NCBI GenBank assembly: GCA_022571715.1
Contig: JACZXH010000030.1
Coordinates: forward strand, 1 to 41,108
Origin: Bacteroidota bacterium
Lineage (GTDB): Bacteria > Bacteroidota > Bacteroidia > Cytophagales > Cyclobacteriaceae
Length of the DNA stretch: 41,108 nt
Reading direction: 5' to 3'
The notes under the pieces were generated by a model. That model was not told where the DNA came from, did no database searches, and worked only from the letters and a program-made list of their open reading frames with translations. The position numbers were made by a program, and so were the translations under genes. Positions 26,781 through 35,283 of the stretch are shown here, in pieces (position 1 is the stretch's first letter; each line of letters starts with the position of its first letter).

Positions 26781-27590
26781 ATGTATTCAAATATAAGACC
26801 ACACCATTATTTAGGATTTCTCATTTCCTTTATTTTGATTGGAGGTGCATGGATGATTCTTCCTGATAGAACTATTGACTTTGCTGATACAAAAAAATCA
26901 ACAAAATTAAAACATCAGATTTGGGATGAGTTGTTGCATGAATTTGTTGATAACCAAGGCATGGTAAATTATAAGGGCTTTATTACAGAAAGGGTCCGGT
27001 TACAGCAGTATTTGACACTACTCAGCCGGAATCCACCGGATAAAGAATCGTGGTCGCTGGAAGAGCAGCTTGCTTTCTGGATCAATGCTTATAATGCCTA
27101 TACCATTGCACTTATTATTGAGCATTACCCATTGTCGGGTATAAAAGATATTGGCAGTTCTATTCAGATACCGTTTATTAATTCTCCATGGGATGTTAAG
27201 TTTATCGAAATTGGTGGTAAGAAAATCGATCTGAACAATATTGAGCACGGCATACTAAGAAAGGAATTTAATGAACCCAGAATCCATTTTTCCATTGTTT
27301 GTGCCTCAATGTCGTGCCCACAGCTTCGGAACGAGGCTTTTACTGCTTCTGCCCTGAATATGCAACTTGATGAACAGGCTTCCGCTTTTATAAATGATCA
27401 TTTCAGGAATGACATTACAAGCAACAGGATTGAGATTTCTAAAATTTTCAGTTGGTTTAAAGGCGATTTTACAAAAAGCGGAACCCTGATTGACTTTCTT
27501 AATAAATACAGTAAAATCAAAATTCAATCCAACGCAGATATTACATACAAAAAATATGATTGGGCGTTGAACGAACAGAAGGAGCAGTGA
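26781..27590 (+). CDS. DUF547 protein, membrane-anchored or exported
   Basis: The 269-residue protein has one N-terminal hydrophobic helix (residues ~9-27) that acts as a signal peptide or anchor. The DUF547 core follows: LAFWINAYNAYTIALIIEHYPL (near residue 95 onward), then SPWDVKFIEIGGKKIDLNNIEHGIL and HFSIVCASMSCPQLRNEAF. The WINAYNAY and CASxSCP motifs are diagnostic. The fold is thought to be papain-like or transglutaminase-like, and the conserved Cys could be catalytic, but no activity is established. It has no obvious operon partner. Confidence 0.85.
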   Translation: MYSNIRPHHYLGFLISFILIGGAWMILPDRTIDFADTKKSTKLKHQIWDELLHEFVDNQGMVNYKGFITERVRLQQYLTLLSRNPPDKESWSLEEQLAFWINAYNAYTIALIIEHYPLSGIKDIGSSIQIPFINSPWDVKFIEIGGKKIDLNNIEHGILRKEFNEPRIHFSIVCASMSCPQLRNEAFTASALNMQLDEQASAFINDHFRNDITSNRIEISKIFSWFKGDFTKSGTLIDFLNKYSKIKIQSNADITYKKYDWALNEQKEQ

Positions 27591-27916
27591 TATACATGTA
27601 AAATCCTCTCTTCATTTAGTCAGAAAATTGCTTAGTTACCGGTTTTATTCTTTGCCCCAAGTCCTTTCTACTAATGAATAATTTCTGTAATAAATTGAAT
27701 TCCCAAAGATGTAATTTGCATACTCCTGCAGTCTGTTTGTCATTTCGAATGAAGTGAGAATTCATTACCACAATGTATATCAGTTCCTCTAAAAACTCCA
27801 TACATCTTTTGCAAATAAAACTGGTACGGAAGTTACTTCCATATGAGAAATTTTATTGAAGATCTGTTTTTCTCACTTTGCTAAAAACTACTATAACCTG
27901 GTCAAACAACCTTTAT
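27591..27916. other. Intergenic region DUF547 / mazG (convergent)
   Basis: These 326 bases lie between the converging DUF547 and mazG genes. The middle holds a repeat-like unit at 27705-27809 (listed separately). No gene, RNA or clear terminator is visible in the rest. Confidence 0.4.
27705..27809. repeat. Small intergenic repeat unit with 9-bp inverted ends
   Basis: AAAGATGTA (27705-27713) and TACATCTTT (27801-27809) are exact inverted repeats around a ~105-base unit. Inside at about 27731-27753 is CATTTCGAATGAAGTGAGAA plus TTC, a relative of the cores at 24457-24477 and 36160-36182. I take it as a decayed copy of a dispersed non-coding repeat. A short open frame across it is not convincing. 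Confidence 0.45.
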
Positions 27917-28726
27917 CTACAGATTTTTAGCCTTTTCCCAGTATTTGTCCATCTCTTCCAGCGTCATATCTGCAAGCCGTTTCCCATCTTTATGCGATTC
28001 TTCTTCGATGTAACGAAATCGTTTAATAAATTTTTTATTGGTTCTTTCAAGTGCCTCTTCGGGATTAATGTTAAGAAATCGTGCATAATTAATAAGTGAA
28101 AATAGCAGATCTCCGAATTCCGATTGTGCTTTTACTTTGTCGAGCATGCTCTCATCCGCAATGTTGAATTCAGACCTGAATTCATTCATTTCTTCTTCTA
28201 CCTTTTCCCAGACCTGTTCTTTTTTTTCCCAGTCAAAGCCTACTCCTCTTGCTTTTTCCTGAATGCGCATGGCTTTGATAAGGGCTGGCAGCGAAACCGG
28301 AACGCCTCCAAGCACGGAATTATCCCCCTTCTCCTTCAGCTTAATTTTTTCCCAGTTTTCTTTTACTTCCTGATCATTTGCAACTACTACATCCTGATAT
28401 ACGTGCGGATGCCTGATGATCAGCTTTTCGCAAATGGAATTAATAACCTCAGCAATATCAAAATCTCCCGATTCAGAAGCAATACGAGCATAAAATACCA
28501 GATGTAGCATCAAATCACCCAGTTCATTCCTTATTTCATTTTGGTTGTTTTCAATAATGGCGTCTGAGAGTTCATACGTTTCTTCAATGGTAAGATGCCG
28601 CAAACTTTCCATGGTTTGTTTTTTATCCCACGGGCATTGCTCTCGAAGTTCATCCATAATGGTAAGAAGCCTGTTGAATGCTATTGTTTGTTCTTTTCTA
28701 GAATATTTTGCCTGTGGTTTTTTCAT
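27917..28726 (-). CDS. mazG: Nucleoside triphosphate pyrophosphohydrolase MazG
   Basis: MazG hydrolyses (d)NTPs to NMP and pyrophosphate, cleaning non-canonical nucleotides and, in some bacteria, tempering the stringent response. The two-domain form (269 residues) is complete. The N-terminal domain has LREQCPWDKKQTMESLR and EETYELSDAI (metal-binding Glu residues) followed by NELGDLMLHLVFYA. The C-terminal repeat contains EFGDLLFSLINYARFL. It is not next to a toxin-antitoxin module here, so the chromosomal housekeeping role is preferred. It is divergent from the NqrM-like gene. Confidence 0.94.
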   Translation of the reverse strand: MKKPQAKYSRKEQTIAFNRLLTIMDELREQCPWDKKQTMESLRHLTIEETYELSDAIIENNQNEIRNELGDLMLHLVFYARIASESGDFDIAEVINSICEKLIIRHPHVYQDVVVANDQEVKENWEKIKLKEKGDNSVLGGVPVSLPALIKAMRIQEKARGVGFDWEKKEQVWEKVEEEMNEFRSEFNIADESMLDKVKAQSEFGDLLFSLINYARFLNINPEEALERTNKKFIKRFRYIEEESHKDGKRLADMTLEEMDKYWEKAKNL

Positions 28727-28758
28727 AATAAAGTCGAGAAACTTAATAGTGAATAGCC

Positions 28759-28787
28759 TTGTTATATAGTAATATTGACTAATTTTG
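28759..28787 (+). promoter_or_regulatory. Promoter of the NqrM-like gene
   Basis: TTG (28759-28761), 18 bases, then TAATTTTG (28780-28787), an exact TAnnTTTG match, 22 bases before the ATG at 28810. This is one of the better Bacteroidota-type promoter matches in the window. Confidence 0.55.
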
Positions 28788-28809
28788 CTTGCAAATATAA
28801 GTTTCTATA

Positions 28810-29031
28810 ATGATAACGTTTTTATTTACCGTTGGCATAATTGCCGTATTCTTCCTTCTTATGTCAGTACGACTACTTTTTGTAAAGAAAGGAGAATTTA
28901 AAGGAACATGCGCTTCACAAAGCCCATTTCTCCGGAATCAGGGGATTACATGTGGTTGTGGCAAAGGTGAATGTGAAAACCAGATAAATGAAGAATCAGA
29001 AGTAGATAAAGTAATGGCCAGGTTCGGTTAA
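28810..29031 (+). CDS. Small cysteine-rich membrane protein, NqrM-like (DUF539-like)
   Basis: This 73-residue protein has one N-terminal transmembrane helix (residues ~3-24), a basic turn (VKKGEFKGTC) and four cysteines at 34, 48, 50 and 55 in the pattern GTC...TCGCGKGEC, followed by an acidic tail. NqrM, the Fe-delivering maturation factor of Na+-translocating NADH:quinone reductase, has the same size, helix and Cys-rich layout. The similarity is architectural as far as I can judge, and no nqr gene is in the window. It has its own promoter and terminator, so it is a single-gene unit. A metal-binding role is inferred. Confidence 0.65.
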   Translation: MITFLFTVGIIAVFFLLMSVRLLFVKKGEFKGTCASQSPFLRNQGITCGCGKGECENQINEESEVDKVMARFG

Positions 29032-29056
29032 ACCATTCTGAAAGATCAATTTTTCG

Positions 29057-29080
29057 GGCTGCTGATTTTGGCAGCCTTTT
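29057..29080 (+). terminator. Intrinsic terminator after the NqrM-like gene
   Basis: GGCTGC (29057-29062) and GCAGCC (29071-29076) form a 6-bp stem with an 8-base loop followed by TTTT. It begins 26 bases after the stop codon. Confidence 0.7.
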
Positions 29081-29110
29081 GTATTATTAACATTCTCCAA
29101 TTATATTATT

Positions 29111-29118
29111 TACATTTG
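29111..29118 (+). promoter_or_regulatory. -7 box for glmM and the cysteine desulfurase
   Basis: TACATTTG matches TAnnTTTG exactly. The predicted start of transcription, about seven bases on, falls at or after the TTG at 29123, which makes the GTG at 29144 the more likely start codon. Confidence 0.45.
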
Positions 29119-29143
29119 AACGTTGTTCCAAACGCTATTTTCA

Positions 29144-30556
29144 GTGACACTTATTAAATCCATATCTGGTATCCGGGGCACCATAGGGGGAAGTATGGGT
29201 GAAGATTTAACTCCTTTTGATATTGTAAAATATACCGCTGCATTCGGCACCTGGATAAATCAAAAATCAGCGTTGAACAAACTAGTAGTAGGCCGTGATG
29301 CCCGTCCTTCCGGTCCTATGGTAAACCAGATTGTTTGTCAAACCCTGATTGCGCTCGGCATAAATGTGTTGGATCTTGGACTAACTACTACCCCCACCGT
29401 TCAAATAGCGGTACCTCTTGAAAATGCGGGAGGAGGCATGATTATAACAGCCAGCCACAATCCCATTGAGTGGAATGCGTTGAAATTATTGAATCAGAAA
29501 GGAGAACTAATTTCGGCCATTGATGGCCAAGAAATACTCGATATTGCTTCAAAGGATAATATCATATTTGCAAAAGTAAATAAGCTTGGAAAAATTACAC
29601 AAGATGATTCTTATCTCGAACAGCATATCAGAATGATCCTTGACCTTCCACTCGTCGATAAATCGGCTATTTCAAAAAAAGAATTCAGGATTGTGGTTGA
29701 TGCTGTCAACTCCGTGGGTGGGGTGGCCATTCCTTCACTGCTTGAAGCATTGGGGGTAAAAGAGGCATATCAACTTAATTGTAAACCAACTGGGCATTTT
29801 AAACACAATCCGGAACCTTTGCCTGAGAATCTTTACGAGATTTCGAATGTACTCAGAAAAGGACAGTATGACCTTGGCATTGCGGTTGACCCGGATGTGG
29901 ACAGACTCGCACTGATATGCGAGGATGGCGAACCGTTTGGTGAAGAATATACCTTGGTTGCAGTTGCAGATTATGTGATTAAAAATAATCCGGGAAATAC
30001 AGTGTCAAATCTGAGTTCCAGTCAGGCGCTGCGTTATATTACTGAGAAATCGGGAAATACGTACAGTCCTGCGGCTGTAGGTGAAGTCAATGTGGTTTCT
30101 CTAATGAAAGAAACACAAGCCGTGATCGGCGGAGAAGGCAATGGGGGCGTCATTTATCCTGACCTTCACTATGGCAGGGATGCGCTTGCAGGTATTGCCT
30201 TATTTTTGTCGTTTCTGGCCCGATCAGGCAAGCGCATCTCCCAATTACGGGCTGCTTATCCAAATTATGTGATTTCTAAAAATAAAATTGATATAACTCC
30301 GGAAATAGATGTGGAGAAAATATTGAATGGGTTGAAAAAAAAATATGCGTCTCATCCTGTTAATACTACCGATGGAGTGAGAATAGAATTTCCGGATCCG
30401 AATAAACCTTCATTAACCGAATGGGTGCATTTACGCAAATCTAACACTGAGCCCATTATCAGGATTTATGCCGAATCGGATTCAGAAGCAACTGCCGGGT
30501 ACCTGGCTAAAAAAATAATATCCGATATTAGTGAACTTATTTCGTCAAAAGTATAA
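29144..30556 (+). CDS. glmM: Phosphoglucosamine mutase (phosphohexomutase family)
   Basis: The enzyme interconverts glucosamine-6-P and glucosamine-1-P on the way to UDP-GlcNAc for peptidoglycan and LPS. From the GTG at 29144 it has 470 residues and starts VTLIKSISGIRGTIGG, as in close relatives. The phosphoserine loop TASHNP has Ser104. The Mg motif DPDVDRLA is near residue 250, the sugar-binding GGEGNGGVIYP near 335, and the phosphate-binding RKSNTEPIIRIYAE near 430. A phosphomannomutase/phosphoglucomutase activity is possible, since these share the motifs, but RxSNTEP and size favour GlmM. It is followed six bases later by the cysteine desulfurase gene. Confidence 0.88.
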   Translation: MTLIKSISGIRGTIGGSMGEDLTPFDIVKYTAAFGTWINQKSALNKLVVGRDARPSGPMVNQIVCQTLIALGINVLDLGLTTTPTVQIAVPLENAGGGMIITASHNPIEWNALKLLNQKGELISAIDGQEILDIASKDNIIFAKVNKLGKITQDDSYLEQHIRMILDLPLVDKSAISKKEFRIVVDAVNSVGGVAIPSLLEALGVKEAYQLNCKPTGHFKHNPEPLPENLYEISNVLRKGQYDLGIAVDPDVDRLALICEDGEPFGEEYTLVAVADYVIKNNPGNTVSNLSSSQALRYITEKSGNTYSPAAVGEVNVVSLMKETQAVIGGEGNGGVIYPDLHYGRDALAGIALFLSFLARSGKRISQLRAAYPNYVISKNKIDITPEIDVEKILNGLKKKYASHPVNTTDGVRIEFPDPNKPSLTEWVHLRKSNTEPIIRIYAESDSEATAGYLAKKIISDISELISSKV

Positions 30557-30562
30557 ACAATT

Positions 30563-31762
30563 ATGACTGATATGAGTATTTATCTCGATAATGCAGCTAC
30601 CACTTCCTTGCATCCGGAGGTTTTTGACGCTATGAAGCCTTGGTTAACAGACAATTATGGAAACCCCTCCTCCATACATTCGTATGGCCGTCAGGCAAGA
30701 GTTGCTATCGAGGCTGCAAGGAATAATATAGCCGGATTAATTCAATGCGCTTCTTCTGAAATATTTTTTACTTCGGGGGGTACGGAGGCTAATAATGCTG
30801 TTATCACCAGCGCCACAGAATCTTTTGACATTCAGCACATTATTACTTCACCGGTTGAGCATCATTCGGTTTTGCATACGATAGCTCATCTTGAAAAAAC
30901 CAGGGGCACGAACGTTTCATTTGTTGATATAGATCAAAAGGGAAGGATCAATACAGACCATTTGCACGACCTTCTAAAAGATACTCCAAAAACACTTGTT
31001 TCTCTTATGGAGGCAAACAACGAGATCGGAACACTTACACCGCTTATAATGATCTCTGAAATATGTAAAGAACACAATGCCTGGTTTCACTCCGATACCG
31101 TGCAGGCGGTAGCTCATTATGCACATAACCTCAACCACCTCCAAATAGATGGCATGTCGGCTTCGGGACATAAGTTTCACGGACCAAAAGGAGCTGGATT
31201 TATGTTTATAAGCAAAAGAAGCCGTATTCGTCCTTTTATTTATGGCGGCCCCCAAGAGCATGAAATGCGAGCCGGAACTGAAAATGTAGCGGGTATTGTT
31301 GGTTTTGCGAAAGCACTCGATATCGCCTACGATAATATGGCGGATGATGCTACTTATATCCAGAAGTTGAAAAATCAAATGATCAATTCTCTGTCATCTG
31401 CAATTAAAGATGTAGCGTTTAACGGCGATCTCTCAAACAGCTTATATACCATTCTGAATGTTTCACTTCCTGCCTCGGAGTCAAACCAATTGGTATTGTT
31501 TAATCTTGACCTTGCCGGAATTGCTGCCTCAGGTGGATCTGCCTGCTCAGCGGGTGCAGTACAGGAGTCACATGTAATCAAGGCCATCGGTGCTGATCCA
31601 AACCGTGAGGTTGTACGGTTTTCATTCTCTGCACTCAACACCGAGCAAGACATTAAGCTGGCCACAGACAAATTAGCATCGCTTTATCAGGAGTTAAAAA
31701 CTAATCGATCCGGCGTGCCAAAGGAAGTAAGAGTAAACACCAAAACGGAGAAACCGGGTTAA
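30563..31762 (+). CDS. Cysteine desulfurase (NifS/IscS family)
   Basis: A PLP enzyme that takes sulfur from cysteine for Fe-S clusters, thiolated tRNA or thiamine. It begins IYLDNAATTSLHPEVFDAM, the typical NifS/IscS N-terminus. The PLP lysine is in SGHKFHGPKG (Lys204). The persulfide cysteine is Cys328 in GGSACSAGAVQESHV, on the long flexible loop of group I enzymes. Chain length is 399; an ATG at 30572 would shorten it by three residues. No iscU or other isc/suf gene is adjacent, so the acceptor is unknown. Its last 69 bases overlap the end of the oppositely transcribed VTT-domain gene. Confidence 0.92.
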   Translation: MTDMSIYLDNAATTSLHPEVFDAMKPWLTDNYGNPSSIHSYGRQARVAIEAARNNIAGLIQCASSEIFFTSGGTEANNAVITSATESFDIQHIITSPVEHHSVLHTIAHLEKTRGTNVSFVDIDQKGRINTDHLHDLLKDTPKTLVSLMEANNEIGTLTPLIMISEICKEHNAWFHSDTVQAVAHYAHNLNHLQIDGMSASGHKFHGPKGAGFMFISKRSRIRPFIYGGPQEHEMRAGTENVAGIVGFAKALDIAYDNMADDATYIQKLKNQMINSLSSAIKDVAFNGDLSNSLYTILNVSLPASESNQLVLFNLDLAGIAASGGSACSAGAVQESHVIKAIGADPNREVVRFSFSALNTEQDIKLATDKLASLYQELKTNRSGVPKEVRVNTKTEKPG

Positions 31763-32269
31763 AGAGATCAGCAGGAACACTCTGAAATTAAAATCGGCAG
31801 CTCCCGTAAGCATGCAAACAGCTGAGAATGGTAAGGGAGTGACAGCTGCTACAAATACTAAAAATCCGCCATATCTTTTAAAAAATAATTCATATTGGGC
31901 AAAAAATCTCCTTCTTGCATACCTGTAAAGCACAGCTTTGTTCAGAAGTTTTCCGATATAAAATCCTACAATTCCTGCGCCATACGAAATGAGTGAAAGC
32001 AGTGATACGTAAAAAATATAAAGCACTGGATCGCCCGGCTTGGTTGCCCATATCATAAAAACCTCTGGAGGAATTATTCCAATTATTATTTCTGAAGCAA
32101 GAAAAATAGAGTAAACGGCAAAGGGATTGTCAGACACTTTTCCGATAAGGCTTTCAGGATGAATTTCGATGCGGTCTTTGACCAGTATATAAATAACCAA
32201 TATTGCTGCAAACCATAGAAGTCCTTTTAGCAGGTTTTTAAGAAGAAATTTTATACGGTCTTTGTTCAT
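31694..32269 (-). CDS. VTT-domain (DedA/SNARE-associated-like) membrane protein
   Basis: This 191-residue protein has about five or six hydrophobic segments and the small-residue reentrant pattern of the VTT/DedA superfamily. Supporting pieces are EIIIGIIPPEVFMIWA (near residue 62), GAGIVGFYIGKLLNK (near 100), RYGGFLVFVAAVTPLPFSAVCMLTG (starting near 132) and a closing TRFLRFGVYSYFLW. Members act as lipid scramblases or polyprenyl-phosphate carriers; the exact substrate is unknown. It starts 32 bases after the GNAT-like gene and is likely cotranscribed with it. The 3' end reads 69 bases into the cysteine desulfurase gene on the other strand. Confidence 0.75.
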   Translation of the reverse strand: MNKDRIKFLLKNLLKGLLWFAAILVIYILVKDRIEIHPESLIGKVSDNPFAVYSIFLASEIIIGIIPPEVFMIWATKPGDPVLYIFYVSLLSLISYGAGIVGFYIGKLLNKAVLYRYARRRFFAQYELFFKRYGGFLVFVAAVTPLPFSAVCMLTGAADFNFRVFLLISLTRFLRFGVYSYFLWHAGSISF

Positions 32270-32301
32270 GGAGCCAGTCAGGTGGGCGCAAAAAATATTA
32301 T

Positions 32302-33465
32302 TCAGAGAATTTTCATCCTTTTAAAAGGTTTTGTTTCATCAAAAAGTTTCCTGTATGTTACGTGCGTTTTAACCACTTTGCTTTCAAGTTGTTCAGCAAC
32401 CCGGATCATTTTAGGATTGAAATCACCGATCCAGTTCATTTCAAGCACCGGGTACCTCGGGTATTCTTCCTGAACCATTTTGCCGGTAGCCACAATCAAG
32501 GCTCCGTCCACCCCCTTTCCCTGAAATTCAGGAATAATTCCATAAACCAAGCCCAGCATTTTCTTACAGGATTTCCTCCATTTATGGTACAGAAACTTGA
32601 TTTTACCAACCAGGTCGAGTTTTCCGTCAACGTACTTAAATATCTGATTAATTTCCGGAATGTTCATATAAATTGCAATCGGCTCGTCTTTGTAATAACC
32701 GTACCAAATGATCTTTTCATCCAGGATCGGTAATATTTGCTTCATCAGCGTTTTGGCCTGAAGTGATGAGATTTGTGGCACTCCATGCCTGGCCCATGCT
32801 TTATTATAGATTGTCCGGAAATCTTGTACATATTTATCGATATTTTTCTTTTTAAGATGTTCAAAATGATAATTGGGGTCGGCAAATATATTTCTGGCTT
32901 TTTCGTATATCTTATCACTGAACCGGTCAAAAACGTTAAGTCCGAATGTTAGCTGCTTAAAATATACCTGGAATCCATAAGCTTCAAATAGCTCTTTGTA
33001 ATAGGGTAGCTGATAATTGCACCTGTAATTGGGTTCGCGATCATACCCGTCAATCAAAAGGCCCCACCAAATGTCGCGTTCTCCGAAATTAACCGGGCCA
33101 TCCATGGCTTCTATACCTAGCTGTTGCAACCATGATTTGCAGGTATTAAACAGCTCGAATGCCACTTTACGGTCATTAATACACTCAAAAAACCCCATGC
33201 CCCCGGTTGGCTGATCATTTCCCTTGTTTACTATTTTATTATTTACAAAAGCCGCCACACGTCCAATAGTTTTACCTGAATCATCACGGAATATCCATCT
33301 GATACATTTTCCATGCCTGAATGATTTATTTTTATCTTTATCAAATACAACTTCAATATCTTTATCAAGTGGACGGATCCATTCCTGTATATTTTTATAT
33401 AAAGTGACTGGGAACAGTAGAAACTCTTTTGCTGTTTTTTTATCATTAACTTCTATGATCTGCAT
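32302..33465 (-). CDS. GNAT-like N-acetyltransferase family protein (YghO-like)
   Basis: At 387 residues from the ATG at 33465 (MQIIEVND), the protein resembles the YghO-type proteins often labelled GTP cyclohydrolase or hypothetical. Visible landmarks are WIFRDDSGKTIGRVAAFVN, GGMGFFECINDRKVAFELF, DGPVNFGERDIWWGLLIDG and, in the C-terminal half, a GNAT-like segment GIIPEFQGKGVDGALI that would bind acyl-CoA. A longer GTG reading from 33486 would begin inside a -7 promoter box, so I reject it. The acceptor substrate is unknown. It heads a probable two-gene unit with the VTT-domain protein. Confidence 0.72.
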   Translation of the reverse strand: MQIIEVNDKKTAKEFLLFPVTLYKNIQEWIRPLDKDIEVVFDKDKNKSFRHGKCIRWIFRDDSGKTIGRVAAFVNNKIVNKGNDQPTGGMGFFECINDRKVAFELFNTCKSWLQQLGIEAMDGPVNFGERDIWWGLLIDGYDREPNYRCNYQLPYYKELFEAYGFQVYFKQLTFGLNVFDRFSDKIYEKARNIFADPNYHFEHLKKKNIDKYVQDFRTIYNKAWARHGVPQISSLQAKTLMKQILPILDEKIIWYGYYKDEPIAIYMNIPEINQIFKYVDGKLDLVGKIKFLYHKWRKSCKKMLGLVYGIIPEFQGKGVDGALIVATGKMVQEEYPRYPVLEMNWIGDFNPKMIRVAEQLESKVVKTHVTYRKLFDETKPFKRMKIL

Positions 33466-33485
33466 ATGTGATTTTTGTACGGTCA

Positions 33486-33493
33486 CAAAGGTA
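33486..33493 (-). promoter_or_regulatory. -7 box of the GNAT-like gene
   Basis: On the minus strand TACCTTTG (33493-33486) is an exact TAnnTTTG match, 20 bases before the ATG at 33465, and identical to the box before the RND gene. The remaining 33494-33660 shows no other feature. Confidence 0.45.
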
Positions 33494-33660
33494 AGCGATT
33501 TATAGAAAACAGGATTAGGACCTCTTTTTAGCCTGGCTGCTGATTATCAGGAATGACAATATCGATTGATCTGGATTCAGACGGCTTGCAACGAAAAGAG
33601 ATCCTCCCAGTTTGTTAATTGAATTTTTTATTAATTAAAGACTGTATTTTGTGATCAGAT

Positions 33661-34431
33661 CTAATGTACAATAATGTGTTCAATATTTTTCAGATCCCAG
33701 TCGATTACCAGACCAAAGGCAATTCCTCTGGCAGTTTTGTTGCCATAAAGCAGTTCTACGAGGTACAAAGCAGGATCAAAGGATTTAGCGCCCCCGACAG
33801 AAGTAATAAGGTTATCATCGTGTACAAAACTCACCCCCTCATGCACTGTAAGATCCGGAAACATTGTCCGGTATTTTGAAATATCAGAAGGAAAAGTGGT
33901 TGATTCATGATTAGCAGTTAGTCCGGCTTTTGCGAGTACAAATGCCCCGTCACACAATGACATCACGTAGCTTGCTTTTTCTCCGGTACTTCTGACGAAA
34001 TTAATCAATGCGATATTTTCAAGATCAGAATCCATACTGTGTTTAGCGCTGGGTACCACCAATACATCAATAGGAGGTATATCATCGTCAAACGAATAGT
34101 CGGGAAGGATCCGTAAGCCCTCAAACGTAGTTATCACATCTTTTTCGGGCGCTACCGTAAAAACTTTCATGCCCGGATTAGTGTGGAATACAGTATGGTG
34201 AAGAATATCCATCGGAGCAACCAATTCGGAGTTATACACACCATCCACTACCAGAAATCCGACATTCCATATTTTGTCAGGTTTGGAAACCTGCGGGATA
34301 TATACATTTTCATTCTCCTGTGTTTTTACTTCATTACTACTACACCCACCGGTTATCAGTCCCGATAATGCGATTACCGAGCCAACAGCAATCAGGTATA
34401 AGTTGCTTTTTGAATTTTTCATTGCATACAT
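33661..34431 (-). CDS. DJ-1/PfpI-family lipoprotein
   Basis: The 256-residue protein carries a lipoprotein signal (hydrophobic stretch, then LITGGC, Cys near residue 30) followed by a class I glutamine amidotransferase-like DJ-1/PfpI domain. The nucleophile-elbow Cys is in SLCDGAFVLAKAGL (near 160). Other family pieces are DVLVVPSAKHS and TSVGGAKSFDPALYLVE. The His that follows TT in many relatives (TTHW) is replaced by TTFP, as in other GATase1-like members, so enzymatic activity is uncertain. An ATG three codons in (34422) is an equally good start. Export of a DJ-1-like domain to the envelope is the notable point. The gene stands alone. Confidence 0.8.
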   Translation of the reverse strand: MYAMKNSKSNLYLIAVGSVIALSGLITGGCSSNEVKTQENENVYIPQVSKPDKIWNVGFLVVDGVYNSELVAPMDILHHTVFHTNPGMKVFTVAPEKDVITTFEGLRILPDYSFDDDIPPIDVLVVPSAKHSMDSDLENIALINFVRSTGEKASYVMSLCDGAFVLAKAGLTANHESTTFPSDISKYRTMFPDLTVHEGVSFVHDDNLITSVGGAKSFDPALYLVELLYGNKTARGIAFGLVIDWDLKNIEHIIVH

Positions 34432-34621
34432 TTTATTAAGTAGTATAATAGATTCAGAAAATCCGTAGTTATGTTGTTCCGGATGAAATAATTCGTCGCC
34501 CCCGAGGCACTAATTTATATTTTATTCCCGGGTTTCGTGACGCCAAAAGGAGAAAATTGCATGTATCAGAATAAATACAGATAAATTTGAAGTAATATGT
34601 TGGAACTATGGAATGAGTATG

Positions 34622-35236
34622 TTATGAATTGAAATTACTTTTACAAAAGATTTCAGAAACGATAAAATCATGACAATAGGTAGTTTCACTAATCGATATA
34701 AAACCGTTTTTGATCAAAATATTTTTCCAATCTGCAAGCCTTTTGGCAGGCATGCCTGCAACAATCCTGAAAAACAAATACATAATAGCAAGTAAAATCC
34801 GTTGCCACCAGATGCCTGTATTTCGAAAATCAGAAACCAATAAAATCCCTGAACTGGTGAGATTGCTGTCCACTATTCTGACTATGCGTTCTACCTCTTC
34901 TTCAGTAAACAAATCAAAAAAGAAGTTCGCAATAACAATCTCAAATTTCCCGTTAAGGTTCGTGTTTTCAATGCAGGCATGATAATAGGATACCGGAAAC
35001 TGTACATTTAATTTACGTGCTTTTTCAATCATATTAAGCGACGAATCAACATAAACCACTTCCTTACAATCAGGAGGCAAATGATGTAGTATCCATCCTG
35101 TACCACCACCAGGTATTAAAATTCTTGCATCAGATTTTATCCGGTTAAAATGAACGATTTGAGACCTGAAAATGGCTTTACCAAAAATGGCCCGTGCCAG
35201 CCGGTCGTATATGGGGGTAATATGATCAAAGGTCAT
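34622..35236 (-). CDS. Class I SAM-dependent methyltransferase
   Basis: This 204-residue protein has motif I as ILIPGGGTGWIL (near residue 38), an acidic residue at the end of strand 2 (VVYVDSSLNMIEKA, near 60) and motif post-I/II as FEIVIANFFFDLF (near 98). A hydrophobic stretch WWQRILLAIMYLFFRIV near residue 145 suggests membrane contact or a lipid-like substrate. It follows the UbiA-like gene by 47 bases and is probably cotranscribed, so a prenylated quinone or other isoprenoid is a reasonable but unproven substrate. 34432-34621, between its 3' end and the PfpI gene, shows nothing else. Confidence 0.78.
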   Translation of the reverse strand: MTFDHITPIYDRLARAIFGKAIFRSQIVHFNRIKSDARILIPGGGTGWILHHLPPDCKEVVYVDSSLNMIEKARKLNVQFPVSYYHACIENTNLNGKFEIVIANFFFDLFTEEEVERIVRIVDSNLTSSGILLVSDFRNTGIWWQRILLAIMYLFFRIVAGMPAKRLADWKNILIKNGFISISETTYCHDFIVSEIFCKSNFNS

Positions 35237-35283
35237 GCGAATCAGATTTAAACCCTGTTCAAAGCATATATCCAGATGATTAC

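Noticed and set aside
27616-27801. A 61-codon minus-strand frame in the DUF547/mazG spacer
   Set aside because: It runs through the dispersed repeat core and resembles the spurious peptides such repeats produce; no start signal or family match.
27917-28726. MazG as part of a toxin-antitoxin or defence cluster
   Set aside because: No mazE/mazF, nuclease, NTPase or reverse transcriptase gene is nearby; the neighbours are DUF547 and a small membrane protein.
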